DNA of 46,540 bases from Flavobacteriales bacterium UBA5081. Lineage in GTDB: Bacteria; Bacteroidota; Bacteroidia; Flavobacteriales_E; Vicingaceae. Below the pieces are notes generated by a model. That model saw only the letters and a list, made by a program, of their open reading frames with translations, was not told where the DNA came from and did not search any database. The position numbers and the translations under genes were made by a program. The stretch covers positions 1 through 46,540 of the forward strand of contig DIAJ01000032.1 in assembly GCA_002415785.1 (NCBI GenBank), written 5' to 3'. Below, piece after piece: positions 17,867 through 26,085 of the stretch (position 1 is the first letter of the stretch; each line of letters starts with the position of its first letter).

Positions 17867-18937
17867 TTAAACTCTAACTCTTGGGTCTAAAACCCCATAA
17901 ATTATATCTACTAAAATATTAATGCTTACAAAAATAACAGCAATTATTAAAACAGCCCCCATAACAATGGGTAAATCGTATTTTTCTAATGCATTTACGA
18001 TCTCCCAGCCTATGCCCTTCCACGAAAATATAATTTCGATAAAAACAGCACCTGCCATCAATGAAGCAAACATTCCGGATATTGCGGTAACAACCGGATT
18101 CATGGCATTTTTTAAACTGTGTTTAAATAGCACTACTCTTGATGAAAGTCCTTTCGCCCTTGCAGTTCGCACATAGTCCATTGACAAAACTTCTAATAGA
18201 GAGTTTCGACTCAATTGCAAAATAACCGACAAGGGTCTTACACCCAAAGTAATAGCCGGCAAAACTAAATTCGACCAATTGATGTACTCTCCTCTTCCTA
18301 AATCGTCAACTTCGTACAAACTGCCACTCATATTGAGTCCGGTATAATCTGCCCAAAGATGACCAAACAACCAAGCTGCTAAAACCCCAACAAAAAAGGA
18401 AGGCAATGCCATGCCTGAAGTGGCAATTAATAGTAATGAGCGATCGAGAAAACTATCCTGAAAAAGCGCTGAAAGTAGTCCCAACAAAACACCTACTAGC
18501 GTGGCGAAAGCTACTGCTGCCACTGCTAAAACAGCTGTTTCAGGCAAACTTTCAAGTAAAATTGAAGCCACTTTTTTCTGACTTTGATAAGACCGTCGCA
18601 AATAGGGAGGTTTAACTACCCATAAACTACTCTGAGTTTCAAAAAGGGTTTTACCGGAATATTTACTTTCTACATAATAAGTAGCAGAAGACTCAGCCTT
18701 ACTGTGGTAAGAAATGGGAGATAAGTCATTAAGGTAAAGTGCATATTGCACCCAAATGCTTCTATTTAAACCAAGTTCTTTTTTAATTTCTTCGATAGCT
18801 TCTTGGTCAGCACGTTGTCCTAACATCATACGCGCCGGATCTCCGGGTAAAATAGTGAAGATAAAAAACACTACTGTAATTACTCCCCAAAGAACCAGTA
18901 ATCCATAAAAAAGACGTCTTATTATAAAAGCCGGCAA
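17867..18937 (-). CDS. ABC transporter permease, OppB/DppB type
   Basis: An inner-membrane permease subunit of the peptide/nickel ABC transporter class. The N-terminus (FIIRRLFYGLLVLWGVITVV then FFIFTILPGDPARMMLG) is the standard OppB start. The cytoplasmic coupling loop DYVRTARAKGLSSRVVLFKH (the EAA-type motif) lies in the C-terminal half. About six membrane segments are present. The loop after the first segment is long and polar (about residues 60-125). No partner permease, ATPase or solute-binding protein is encoded nearby, so the rest of the transporter must be elsewhere or the protein has another partner. It starts 10 bases after the BT_3928-like gene. Confidence 0.9.
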   Translation of the reverse strand: MPAFIIRRLFYGLLVLWGVITVVFFIFTILPGDPARMMLGQRADQEAIEEIKKELGLNRSIWVQYALYLNDLSPISYHSKAESSATYYVESKYSGKTLFETQSSLWVVKPPYLRRSYQSQKKVASILLESLPETAVLAVAAVAFATLVGVLLGLLSALFQDSFLDRSLLLIATSGMALPSFFVGVLAAWLFGHLWADYTGLNMSGSLYEVDDLGRGEYINWSNLVLPAITLGVRPLSVILQLSRNSLLEVLSMDYVRTARAKGLSSRVVLFKHSLKNAMNPVVTAISGMFASLMAGAVFIEIIFSWKGIGWEIVNALEKYDLPIVMGAVLIIAVIFVSINILVDIIYGVLDPRVRV

Positions 18938-18947
18938 AGTTTACAAT

Positions 18948-20210
18948 TTAAAGTTCCTCAACTGATGGCAAATCGTTAACATGCCACTTCCCGCTTACAG
19001 TACCTTGTTTTAGCATTACCAAACCGGGGTTTGAACGAACAATGGTTTTTAAGACAATTCCATCGGTAACATAAAAATCAAAGTTTAACTGATGTTGTTT
19101 AATGTACTCATTTACTTGCTCTTCTCCTGCGGCTGACAATCCGATTACTTTTATGCCTTGCGCCTTAGCTTTTTTAACCAAATCAGTAATTTCAGCCCAG
19201 CTTTCTGTTTCTGAAACACTTAAATCGTAAGCTACAATCCACAACACTTGGTCTTCGCTTAAAATAATATCTGTATAATCAACACCATCGTGTCCGGTAA
19301 TAGTTAAATCAGTAATTGGCGCAACATCACCTTCTTCAATTAATCGACTTTCAGTATCCTGCCATTCCCAATTCTCATCTTCCCAAATTTTAGAGGCCGT
19401 ATATTCTTCATCGGTCAACTCTTTTACTTCACCGGTACTTTTATTTTTGTATATCAACGTATTCTGATAAATAGGTTGTTTTGCATCAGGAGGAAGTGTC
19501 ATTTGTTCAGGCAGATTTTTTCCGACAGCATAAGGTCTAAAATCTTTGAATGGCAAATGCTCAACAGCAGCAACACTTAAATAAATACCGTAAATTAAAC
19601 TAAAAGCAACGGCAAAAACAGCTGCCAATTCCGATTTCTTTGTAAGGTATTTTATGGCCACTGCAATCCACAATAATGCGAGAATTTCCACTTCCATATT
19701 CCACTGCAACATATTTCCTAATACAATCATTATGAGTGTAGAAACTGCAAAAACAATTAATAAACTATTGGCATTTTCCCAAGGTTTGATTTCGTCTTTT
19801 TTGAAAAAGATTAAAAGAATTAAAACTAAAAGAATCAAGTCTTTATAAAAAGACTCCCAAGGAGTTAATGGAATTGCATCACCAAAACAACCACAAGAGC
19901 GAACAATTTCAAAAATGGCACTTGCACCGGTTAAAATAGTAAAGAAAACAATCATTAAAAGCAGCACCCAGCTGACTTCTTTCATGCGATACCCCACTAG
20001 CACGGCAACCCCTAAAACGATTTCAACAATACACAGAGCTGCAGCTAAGGGCACAAGAATTTCGTGGAGCCAATCCCAATTCATTCCAAACTCCATAAAA
20101 TACTCTTCGAGTTTATAAGAAAAACCTAATGGGTCGTTTGCTTTAACAATACCACTGAATATAAATAAATTACCTACAATAATTCTAGCAACATTCAATA
20201 AATACTTCAT
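18948..20210 (-). CDS. BT_3928-like protein: DoxX/MauE-like membrane domain plus thioredoxin-fold domain
   Basis: The N-terminal half (residues 1-230) has a DoxX/MauE-type four-helix bundle (VARIIVGNLFIFSGIVKAND) and extra membrane segments. It carries the motif SCGCFGD (C106, C108), which in MauE-like proteins is linked to thiol redox transfer. The C-terminal part (about 290-420) looks like a periplasmic thioredoxin/AhpC fold (DQVLWIVAYDLSV, IKVIGLSAAGEEQVNEYIK, NPGLVMLKQG). It has no CxxC active site where one is expected. In Bacteroidota such proteins are regularly coded near tpiA. A redox or disulfide role in the envelope is inferred; the true function is not established. Confidence 0.75.
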   Translation of the reverse strand: MKYLLNVARIIVGNLFIFSGIVKANDPLGFSYKLEEYFMEFGMNWDWLHEILVPLAAALCIVEIVLGVAVLVGYRMKEVSWVLLLMIVFFTILTGASAIFEIVRSCGCFGDAIPLTPWESFYKDLILLVLILLIFFKKDEIKPWENANSLLIVFAVSTLIMIVLGNMLQWNMEVEILALLWIAVAIKYLTKKSELAAVFAVAFSLIYGIYLSVAAVEHLPFKDFRPYAVGKNLPEQMTLPPDAKQPIYQNTLIYKNKSTGEVKELTDEEYTASKIWEDENWEWQDTESRLIEEGDVAPITDLTITGHDGVDYTDIILSEDQVLWIVAYDLSVSETESWAEITDLVKKAKAQGIKVIGLSAAGEEQVNEYIKQHQLNFDFYVTDGIVLKTIVRSNPGLVMLKQGTVSGKWHVNDLPSVEEL

Positions 20211-20238
20211 GATTGTTTATTTTAAATTTTCTACCTTT

Positions 20239-20802
20239 TTAGTTATTTTCTGTTTCAAAATCACCATTCTCTTTCAATTGAATTAATGCAAAAACAGCAT
20301 AATTTATCATATCTAAATAATTGGCGTCGATCCCTTCAGAAACAAGTGTTTTTCCTTTATTGTTTTCAATTTGTTTAATGCGAAGAAGCTTTTGTAAAAT
20401 CAAATCAGTTAGCGAAGAAGTTCGCATCTCTCGCCAAGCTTCATCGTAATCGTGATTTTTATTCTCCATCAAGCCTTTGGCAGTTGCAACGAAAGTATTG
20501 TACTCCTCCATTACCTCTTCAACAGGCATATTCGTTTCTTCACTATAGCCTTTTTTAAGTTGCACCAATGCCATAATTGAATAGTTGATTATTCCTATAA
20601 ACTCAGGCACTATTCCTTCTTGCACCTTGCTCATCCCCTTCTCTTCAATACTTCTAATCCGCTTGGCTTTGATGTATATTTGATCAGTTAACGAACTCGT
20701 TCTAAGGATTCGCCATGCACTGCCATAGTCTTTCATTTTCTTTTCGAAAATAGAGCGACAAGCTTCAATTGCTTCATCGTATTGCTTGGAAGTATTTGCC
20801 AT
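20239..20802 (-). CDS. DUF1599 protein with two tandem copies of the domain
   Basis: A 187-aa cytoplasmic protein of the DUF1599 family, which domain databases link to nucleotide modification. Function is unproven. Two clear internal repeats are seen (about 8-85 and 102-180). Each has a DY..AWR..RTSSLTDxI..K..RI..IE block and then a helix GI.......INY..ALVQLK. The duplication suggests the two halves pack like a homodimer. It is the first gene of the run leading to tpiA and prmA and is divergent from folP, with only 22 bases between the start codons. Confidence 0.75.
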   Translation of the reverse strand: MANTSKQYDEAIEACRSIFEKKMKDYGSAWRILRTSSLTDQIYIKAKRIRSIEEKGMSKVQEGIVPEFIGIINYSIMALVQLKKGYSEETNMPVEEVMEEYNTFVATAKGLMENKNHDYDEAWREMRTSSLTDLILQKLLRIKQIENNKGKTLVSEGIDANYLDMINYAVFALIQLKENGDFETENN

Positions 20803-20812
20803 GCTTTTCTAT

Positions 20813-20820
20813 TACTTTTG
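20813..20820 (+). promoter_or_regulatory. -7 box of folP, placed for a leaderless mRNA
   Basis: TACTTTTG matches TAnnTTTG exactly and ends four bases before the folP ATG at 20825. No well-spaced TTG is evident at -33. Confidence 0.55.
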
Positions 20821-20824
20821 GGCT

Positions 20825-21694
20825 ATGAATTTGAAATACGAAAATACCCTTTTTAAAAATAATTATTCAATTCAAATTAATGGCAAATTAATGGACTTTT
20901 CCACAGCCAAGGTAATGGGTATTCTCAATCTTACTCCCGACTCTTTTTACGATGGCGGAAAATACATAAACAATGAGCAACTCATCTTATCTCAAGTAGA
21001 GAAAATGCTAGCAGAGGGCGCTGATATAATTGACATTGGCGCATTTTCCAGTAAACCCGGCAGTCAGTTAATATCAGTTAAAGAAGAAGAAGAGCGACTA
21101 CTACCTGCATTGCGAAGCATCATAAAATCATTTCCGGAAGCAATTATATCAGTTGACACTGTAAGAGCTGAGATTGCTAAAAAATCCGTTGAGCATGGTG
21201 CTTCAATTATTAACGACATTTCTGCCGGAAAATACGATGACAAAATGTTTGAAACAGTAGCGAAGCTCAATGTTCCTTACATTCTTATGCACATGCAAGG
21301 AGATCCGGAAAACATGCAAGTTAAGCCTACTTACAAATCAGTTTACAATGAAGTATTTCATTTTTTTACCGAAAAACTGCATCAATTAAATAAGGTGGGA
21401 GTAAAAGATGTGATTTTAGATCCGGGCTTTGGTTTTGGAAAAACCTTAGCACACAATTATGAGTTATTAAAAATGCAAAAGGGCTTACACCGACTTAATT
21501 GTCCTTTATTAGCAGGTCTCAGCCGAAAAGGAATGATTCAAAAAGTACTTGATGTTTCTGCCAATGAAGCGCTGAATGGAACCACTGCCGCTAATGTAAT
21601 TGCATTGCTAAATGGTGCAAATATTTTAAGAGTTCATGATGTAAAAGCAGCAAAAGAAGCTGTTCGTATTGTAGACTATTATCAAAAGCATTAA
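20825..21694 (+). CDS. folP: Dihydropteroate synthase
   Basis: Condenses p-aminobenzoate with 6-hydroxymethyl-dihydropterin diphosphate in folate synthesis; the target of sulfonamides. Motifs: VMGILNLTPDSFYDGGKY, DIIDIGAFSSKPG, ILDPGFGFGKTLAHN and LLAGLSRKGMI, all in the usual order of the TIM barrel. I start it at the ATG at 20825 (MNLKYENT, 289 aa). A longer reading from 20786 runs into the divergent DUF1599 gene and would place the -7 box inside the coding region. cdaA follows after 13 bases. Confidence 0.96.
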   Translation: MNLKYENTLFKNNYSIQINGKLMDFSTAKVMGILNLTPDSFYDGGKYINNEQLILSQVEKMLAEGADIIDIGAFSSKPGSQLISVKEEEERLLPALRSIIKSFPEAIISVDTVRAEIAKKSVEHGASIINDISAGKYDDKMFETVAKLNVPYILMHMQGDPENMQVKPTYKSVYNEVFHFFTEKLHQLNKVGVKDVILDPGFGFGKTLAHNYELLKMQKGLHRLNCPLLAGLSRKGMIQKVLDVSANEALNGTTAANVIALLNGANILRVHDVKAAKEAVRIVDYYQKH

Positions 21695-21707
21695 TATTGC
21701 TGTATCT

Positions 21708-22514
21708 ATGATTAAAATTCTATTCAATATTCCACTTTTCATAAGCGTCAAATGGCTTGATGTGTTAGACATTATTTTGGTAGCAATTTTAATTTACCAA
21801 CTCTACAAGCTGATTAAAGGTACTGTAGCAATTCGAATTTTTTTAGGAATTCTTGCCATTTACCTTTTTTGGAAGTTGGTTTCTGCGATGCAAATGGAGT
21901 TGCTTTCAGAGATTTTAGGTCAATTTATTGGTGTAGGGGTATTGGCATTAATTATTGTTTTCCAACAAGAAATCCGACGTTTTTTACTTTTGTTAGGCTC
22001 TCAAAGTCCCTTTGGTGGTCCAAGTTTTATCAAAAAAATTGTTTCATGGTCGAAAAACGAAGCAAAAACAACCAACCTTAATATTAATGCCATTGTAAGG
22101 GCTTGTTTTAATATGTCGAGAAATAAAACCGGTGCATTAATTGTCATTACAAAAGACTCCGAATTAAAATACCACGCTTCTACCGGTGATGAAATAGATG
22201 CAAAATTGACTGCCTCTCTTTTAGAGTCAATCTTCTTTAAAAACAGTCCACTTCATGATGGTGGAGCGATAATTTACAATAACCGAATTGCTGCTGCTCG
22301 TTGTATACTTCCGGTATCTGACAATCAAGAACTTCCTTCAAAGTACGGCTTACGTCACCGGGCTGCAATTGGAATTACTGAAAACTCTACAGCTGTAGCC
22401 ATAATTGTTTCCGAGGAAAGTGGAGAAATATCATCTGCTAGAAGGGGGCAGTTAAAGACCAATTTATCGACCGATGAGTTAAGGGCATTTTTAAAGCGAG
22501 AGTTTGAAGAGTAA
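21708..22514 (+). CDS. cdaA: Diadenylate cyclase CdaA (c-di-AMP synthase)
   Basis: Makes cyclic di-AMP from two ATP. Three N-terminal membrane helices (about residues 12-85) precede the DisA_N catalytic domain. The catalytic motifs are LHDGGAIIYNN (D184) and KYGLRHRAAIGITE (R216-H217-R218). At 268 aa the protein has the standard CdaA architecture, with no extra sensory domain. It is translated right after folP. The pair folP-cdaA recurs in Bacteroidota. c-di-AMP usually controls osmotic balance and wall integrity; no riboswitch or effector gene is recognisable here. Confidence 0.95.
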   Translation: MIKILFNIPLFISVKWLDVLDIILVAILIYQLYKLIKGTVAIRIFLGILAIYLFWKLVSAMQMELLSEILGQFIGVGVLALIIVFQQEIRRFLLLLGSQSPFGGPSFIKKIVSWSKNEAKTTNLNINAIVRACFNMSRNKTGALIVITKDSELKYHASTGDEIDAKLTASLLESIFFKNSPLHDGGAIIYNNRIAAARCILPVSDNQELPSKYGLRHRAAIGITENSTAVAIIVSEESGEISSARRGQLKTNLSTDELRAFLKREFEE

Positions 22515-22518
22515 AATT

Positions 22519-24351
22519 TTAATAAACTTGCTTCACTTCAAAGTCTTCGTAGCGAACAATAAAAACAGAATGGTTTTCAAAACCACTTTCAAAGCCGGTT
22601 TTAAAGAAATCAAATTTGTGGCATAAGGTCTCTGACTTAAAGTTCTCAAAGGCGGCTTCAAAATTTAGACCGTAGTTTTTCAACAAATGGGTGTAATACC
22701 ATGCAACATCAAAACCTAAATAAGCAAAGTCATCCGGAATCGCCTGATATTGCTTAGTGTACTCTTTTTCAAAAGATTTGACACTTTCTTTCTGATAACA
22801 TAAAAAGTCAGACAGTATTAAATGCACATTCAAGGAGTGAAGGTAATCAACGTCAATATTATCAAATTTTTTCCATTGTTCTAAGCCGTAGATTGAAATT
22901 GTAGTATCATCAAGCATGCTCATCATACTAATGAAGCGAGTAACAAATGCCTGATCTTCTGAAGGAACAATCAAGATATTTTGTTTAGAAGAATCTAAAG
23001 CTGCTTTTACCTCAATAAAGCGCTTTTCATTCCATTTAATTTCTTTTGGTGGACGAACTAATAAAGAGTCGTTAGATTCTCTTAATTGGTTCAAGAAAGC
23101 ACTTTTTATCAACTCAGCATTCCTAATCTCTTTTATATGATCCGGATAAACCATAATTAAGTTCTTAGTGCGTAAAGAATCGTAAAGGTACTTACCCAAA
23201 AAGCGCATTAAAACCGGATCGCTACTAGCCACTTTACTCACTTGCTTATTGCCTAACAAAATCTTATTACTTTGTTTTACAGGAGAAACAATATGAATAT
23301 CATGTCTCTTTGCAAAATCTGCCACTAAGAGGAATTCATCAAAAAAGAGTGGTCCAATTATTAAGTCAGTTTCGATTAAAGCAGAATCTCTGATGAGTTT
23401 TGAAACTTTTGCTGTATCATTTGCCGTATCATATACGCTGAGTTTAATGTTCATTCCGGCTTTTGTCATAGAATCTACAGCCATTAAAAATCCTTGATAA
23501 AACTCAATAGCATATTTTGATTTTGCAAAAAGTGCTTCATTTATCTGCTCTGCTTGTTTGCCTGAAGTGTCTTTAGCTTCTTCCATTAAATCTAAATAAA
23601 ATGGAAGCAGTAAAGCAATCTCATAAGAAGCTTGAATTGCTGTACTATCAAAAGTTACCTCAAAAGAAACGGTGTCTTTATAAACTTTTAATATTGGAAT
23701 ATTAATTAACTGACCGACCTTTAAACCTCCCGGTAATCCATTGTTTACCCATTTAATGGAATCAATCGTAACGTTGTATTCCTTTGAGAGTGAATAAAGC
23801 GTTTCTTTAGGTTCTACAAAATGAGTAACATAAGGACTTGTAGCTGCCGGAACAACATATTCCTCTTCGTGCTTGTCGCTTTTTAACTTTGCAACCGGAA
23901 TTCGTAACTTCATCCCTTTTTTTAAACCCTCTTCAACTTCAGGATTGGCAGCAATGATGTCATTAATTTCAATATTATACTCTTTTGCTATAGAATAGAG
24001 CGTATGTTTTCGCTGAACTTCGTGAATTAAATAATTCCCATCTACATCAACTGTTTCTTCAATATTTTTTCGTTTAACTTCATCTAGTGGAATGAGCAAA
24101 CGATCACCAATGGTTAACTCAGTAGTGTTTAACCTAGGGTTTTCTTCTTTTAAAGTTTCTATGGGAACAGAGTACATTCGGCTAATGGCATAAAGTGTAT
24201 TCCCCTTCTCCACCACATGAATGTAATACTCTTTGCCTTTAATTTCATGCACTTGAAATTGATTCACTGTTTGACTGCTGTCTTTTTCTTGAGCAAATAA
24301 AGAAAAATTGAGAAACAAGAAAGCAATTGCAAGTAAATGAATATTCTTCAT
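22519..24351 (-). CDS. Exported protein with three LysM domains and a periplasmic-binding-protein-like domain
   Basis: A 610-aa exported protein with a signal peptide (1-20, ending LFA). Three LysM peptidoglycan-binding domains follow (about 43-88, 107-153, 175-220: IHVVEKGNTLYAISRMY, LIHEVQRKHTLYSIAKEY, VTHFVEPKETLYSLSKEY). The C-terminal region (about 240-600) looks like a type I periplasmic-binding fold of the Leu/Ile/Val type (IALLLPFYLDLM, DLIIGPLFFDEFL, YLGFDVAWYYTHLLKNYG). The ligand is unknown. No ABC permease is adjacent, so a sensor or wall-anchored role is more likely than transport. Its stop codon lies 4 bases from that of cdaA on the opposite strand. Confidence 0.88.
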   Translation of the reverse strand: MKNIHLLAIAFLFLNFSLFAQEKDSSQTVNQFQVHEIKGKEYYIHVVEKGNTLYAISRMYSVPIETLKEENPRLNTTELTIGDRLLIPLDEVKRKNIEETVDVDGNYLIHEVQRKHTLYSIAKEYNIEINDIIAANPEVEEGLKKGMKLRIPVAKLKSDKHEEEYVVPAATSPYVTHFVEPKETLYSLSKEYNVTIDSIKWVNNGLPGGLKVGQLINIPILKVYKDTVSFEVTFDSTAIQASYEIALLLPFYLDLMEEAKDTSGKQAEQINEALFAKSKYAIEFYQGFLMAVDSMTKAGMNIKLSVYDTANDTAKVSKLIRDSALIETDLIIGPLFFDEFLLVADFAKRHDIHIVSPVKQSNKILLGNKQVSKVASSDPVLMRFLGKYLYDSLRTKNLIMVYPDHIKEIRNAELIKSAFLNQLRESNDSLLVRPPKEIKWNEKRFIEVKAALDSSKQNILIVPSEDQAFVTRFISMMSMLDDTTISIYGLEQWKKFDNIDVDYLHSLNVHLILSDFLCYQKESVKSFEKEYTKQYQAIPDDFAYLGFDVAWYYTHLLKNYGLNFEAAFENFKSETLCHKFDFFKTGFESGFENHSVFIVRYEDFEVKQVY

Positions 24352-24379
24352 GGTAAATTCTAAGAATTAATTAAAATCA

Positions 24380-24395
24380 GTATACGAATGTATAC
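24380..24395. repeat. Two GTATAC palindromes spaced by four bases
   Basis: GTATAC-GAAT-GTATAC lies in the 70-base gap upstream of the LysM gene (start 24351) and behind guaA. It reads as a direct and an inverted repeat at once. It may be an operator, but nothing confirms this. Confidence 0.35.
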
Positions 24396-24421
24396 AAAGT
24401 TTTTTTATTGCTTTGCAAATA

Positions 24422-25954
24422 CTATTCCCATTCAATGGTAGCTGGTGGTTTACTGCTAATATCGTAAACCACACGGTTAACTCCACGAACCCGATTAATA
24501 ATCTTATTAGAGATTTTTGCTAAGAACTCATAGGGTAAATGGCACCAATCTGCGGTCATTCCATCGGTAGAAGTAACCGCTCTTAAAGCTACTGCCATTT
24601 CATAGGTTCGTTCATCACCCATAACCCCTACTGATTGTACAGGCAGTAAGATAGCTCCGGCTTGCCAAACATCATCATATAAGCCATCAGCTCTTAAACC
24701 TTCAATAAAGATATGATCAACTTCTTGTAAAATGCGAACTTTATCCGCAGTAACATCTCCCAAAATTCGAATAGCCAAACCCGGACCCGGAAAAGGATGT
24801 CTTCCCAGTAAATTAACCGGCAAACCTAAGGACTTCCCTACTCTTCTCACTTCATCCTTAAACAAAAGCCGTAGTGGTTCCACAATTTTTAGCTTCATAA
24901 AGTCGGGTAAACCACCTACATTGTGATGCGACTTAATTGTAGCAGAAGGTCCGCCTGTAGCAGAAACAGATTCAATCACATCGGGATAAATAGTTCCTTG
25001 AGCTAACCATGTTACACCTGTAACCTCATGTGCTTCGTCATCAAAAACCTCTATAAAAACTCTACCAATGGCTTTTCTTTTCTTTTCAGGATCTTTCTCA
25101 CCCGCCAAAGCTTCTAAAAAGCGACTTTTAGCATCAACGCCTTTTATATTTAATCCTAGGTCTTTATACTGCTCTAGTACCAATTCAAATTCATCTTTTC
25201 GAAGCAATCCGTTGTCTACAAAAATGCAGTACAATTGCTCGCCAATTGCCTTATGCAACAACATTGCTGCTACTGAAGAATCTACACCACCACTTAAACC
25301 TAAAACAACTTTATCAGTGCCAATCTTTTCTTTCAATTCTTGGATGGTAGATTCTGCAAATGCGGCAGGAGTCCAACTTTGTTTACAATGACATACACCC
25401 ACAACAAAATTTTCCAACAATTGTAAGCCGTCTGTACTATGATATACTTCAGGGTGAAATTGAATGCCGTAGCTTTGTTCACCTTTAACATGATATGCAG
25501 CGACTTTAACATCCTCTGTTCCGGCAATAATTTCATAATTCTCCGGCAGGTTAAAAATGGTATCACCATGCGACATCCAAACCTGTGAATCCATAGGAAT
25601 TCCTTTCATCAGCGGAAACTCCTTATCAATATAATTCAGATTTGCTCTACCATATTCTCTAGTTTCTGAAGCTTTCACTTCTCCGCCAAACTCATGAGCC
25701 ATTAATTGAGCTCCATAGCAAACGCCTAATAAGGGAAGTTTTCCCTTTACTGAGCTAAAATCAAATTGAGGAGAATTTTCATCCAAAACCGAAAATGGGC
25801 TTCCGGACAAAATTATACCTTTAACACTTTCGTCAATTTCCGGTAAATGATTGTATGGATGAATCTCTGAATACACATTTAACTCTCTAACTCTTCGACC
25901 AATAAGCTGAGTATATTGAGAGCCAAAATCGATGATGATAATTTTTTCTTGCAT
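24422..25954 (-). CDS. guaA: GMP synthase (glutamine-hydrolysing)
   Basis: Converts XMP to GMP with ATP and glutamine. The class I amidotransferase domain (1-190) has the nucleophile C79 in LLGVCYGAQLMAHEFGG and the HPEVYHS dyad. The ATP-pyrophosphatase domain has the P-loop GLSGGVDSSVAA (near 219). The dimerisation domain ends with the typical SSKPPATIEWE. The length of 510 aa is canonical. It stands alone on the minus strand with a -7 box TATCTTTG (25959-25966) four bases before the ATG, suggesting a leaderless message. Confidence 0.98.
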   Translation of the reverse strand: MQEKIIIIDFGSQYTQLIGRRVRELNVYSEIHPYNHLPEIDESVKGIILSGSPFSVLDENSPQFDFSSVKGKLPLLGVCYGAQLMAHEFGGEVKASETREYGRANLNYIDKEFPLMKGIPMDSQVWMSHGDTIFNLPENYEIIAGTEDVKVAAYHVKGEQSYGIQFHPEVYHSTDGLQLLENFVVGVCHCKQSWTPAAFAESTIQELKEKIGTDKVVLGLSGGVDSSVAAMLLHKAIGEQLYCIFVDNGLLRKDEFELVLEQYKDLGLNIKGVDAKSRFLEALAGEKDPEKKRKAIGRVFIEVFDDEAHEVTGVTWLAQGTIYPDVIESVSATGGPSATIKSHHNVGGLPDFMKLKIVEPLRLLFKDEVRRVGKSLGLPVNLLGRHPFPGPGLAIRILGDVTADKVRILQEVDHIFIEGLRADGLYDDVWQAGAILLPVQSVGVMGDERTYEMAVALRAVTSTDGMTADWCHLPYEFLAKISNKIINRVRGVNRVVYDISSKPPATIEWE

Positions 25955-25958
25955 CGGG

Positions 25959-25966
25959 CAAAGATA
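25959..25966 (-). promoter_or_regulatory. -7 box of guaA, placed for a leaderless mRNA
   Basis: TATCTTTG on the minus strand matches TAnnTTTG exactly and ends four bases before the guaA ATG. Confidence 0.55.
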
Positions 25967-26054
25967 AAACTATTCGCAGGCATAAAAAGAGAAAAAGGAC
26001 TGAAAATTTTACTACTTTGTAACTATTGTGACGCATTGTTTTATTACAGCCTAC

Positions 26055-26062
26055 TACTTTTG
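26055..26062 (+). promoter_or_regulatory. -7 box of the methyltransferase/ALDC-like operon
   Basis: TACTTTTG matches TAnnTTTG, with TTG at 26036-26038 (16-base spacer, slightly short). The ATG is 23 bases further on, so the leader would be about 20 bases. Confidence 0.5.
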
Positions 26063-26085
26063 TAAATTTATATAAATAATAGCAG

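Noticed and set aside
20786..20824. Upstream start for folP
   Set aside because: It lies partly in the divergent DUF1599 gene and upstream of the promoter-like box; the MNLKYENT start gives a normal dihydropteroate synthase.
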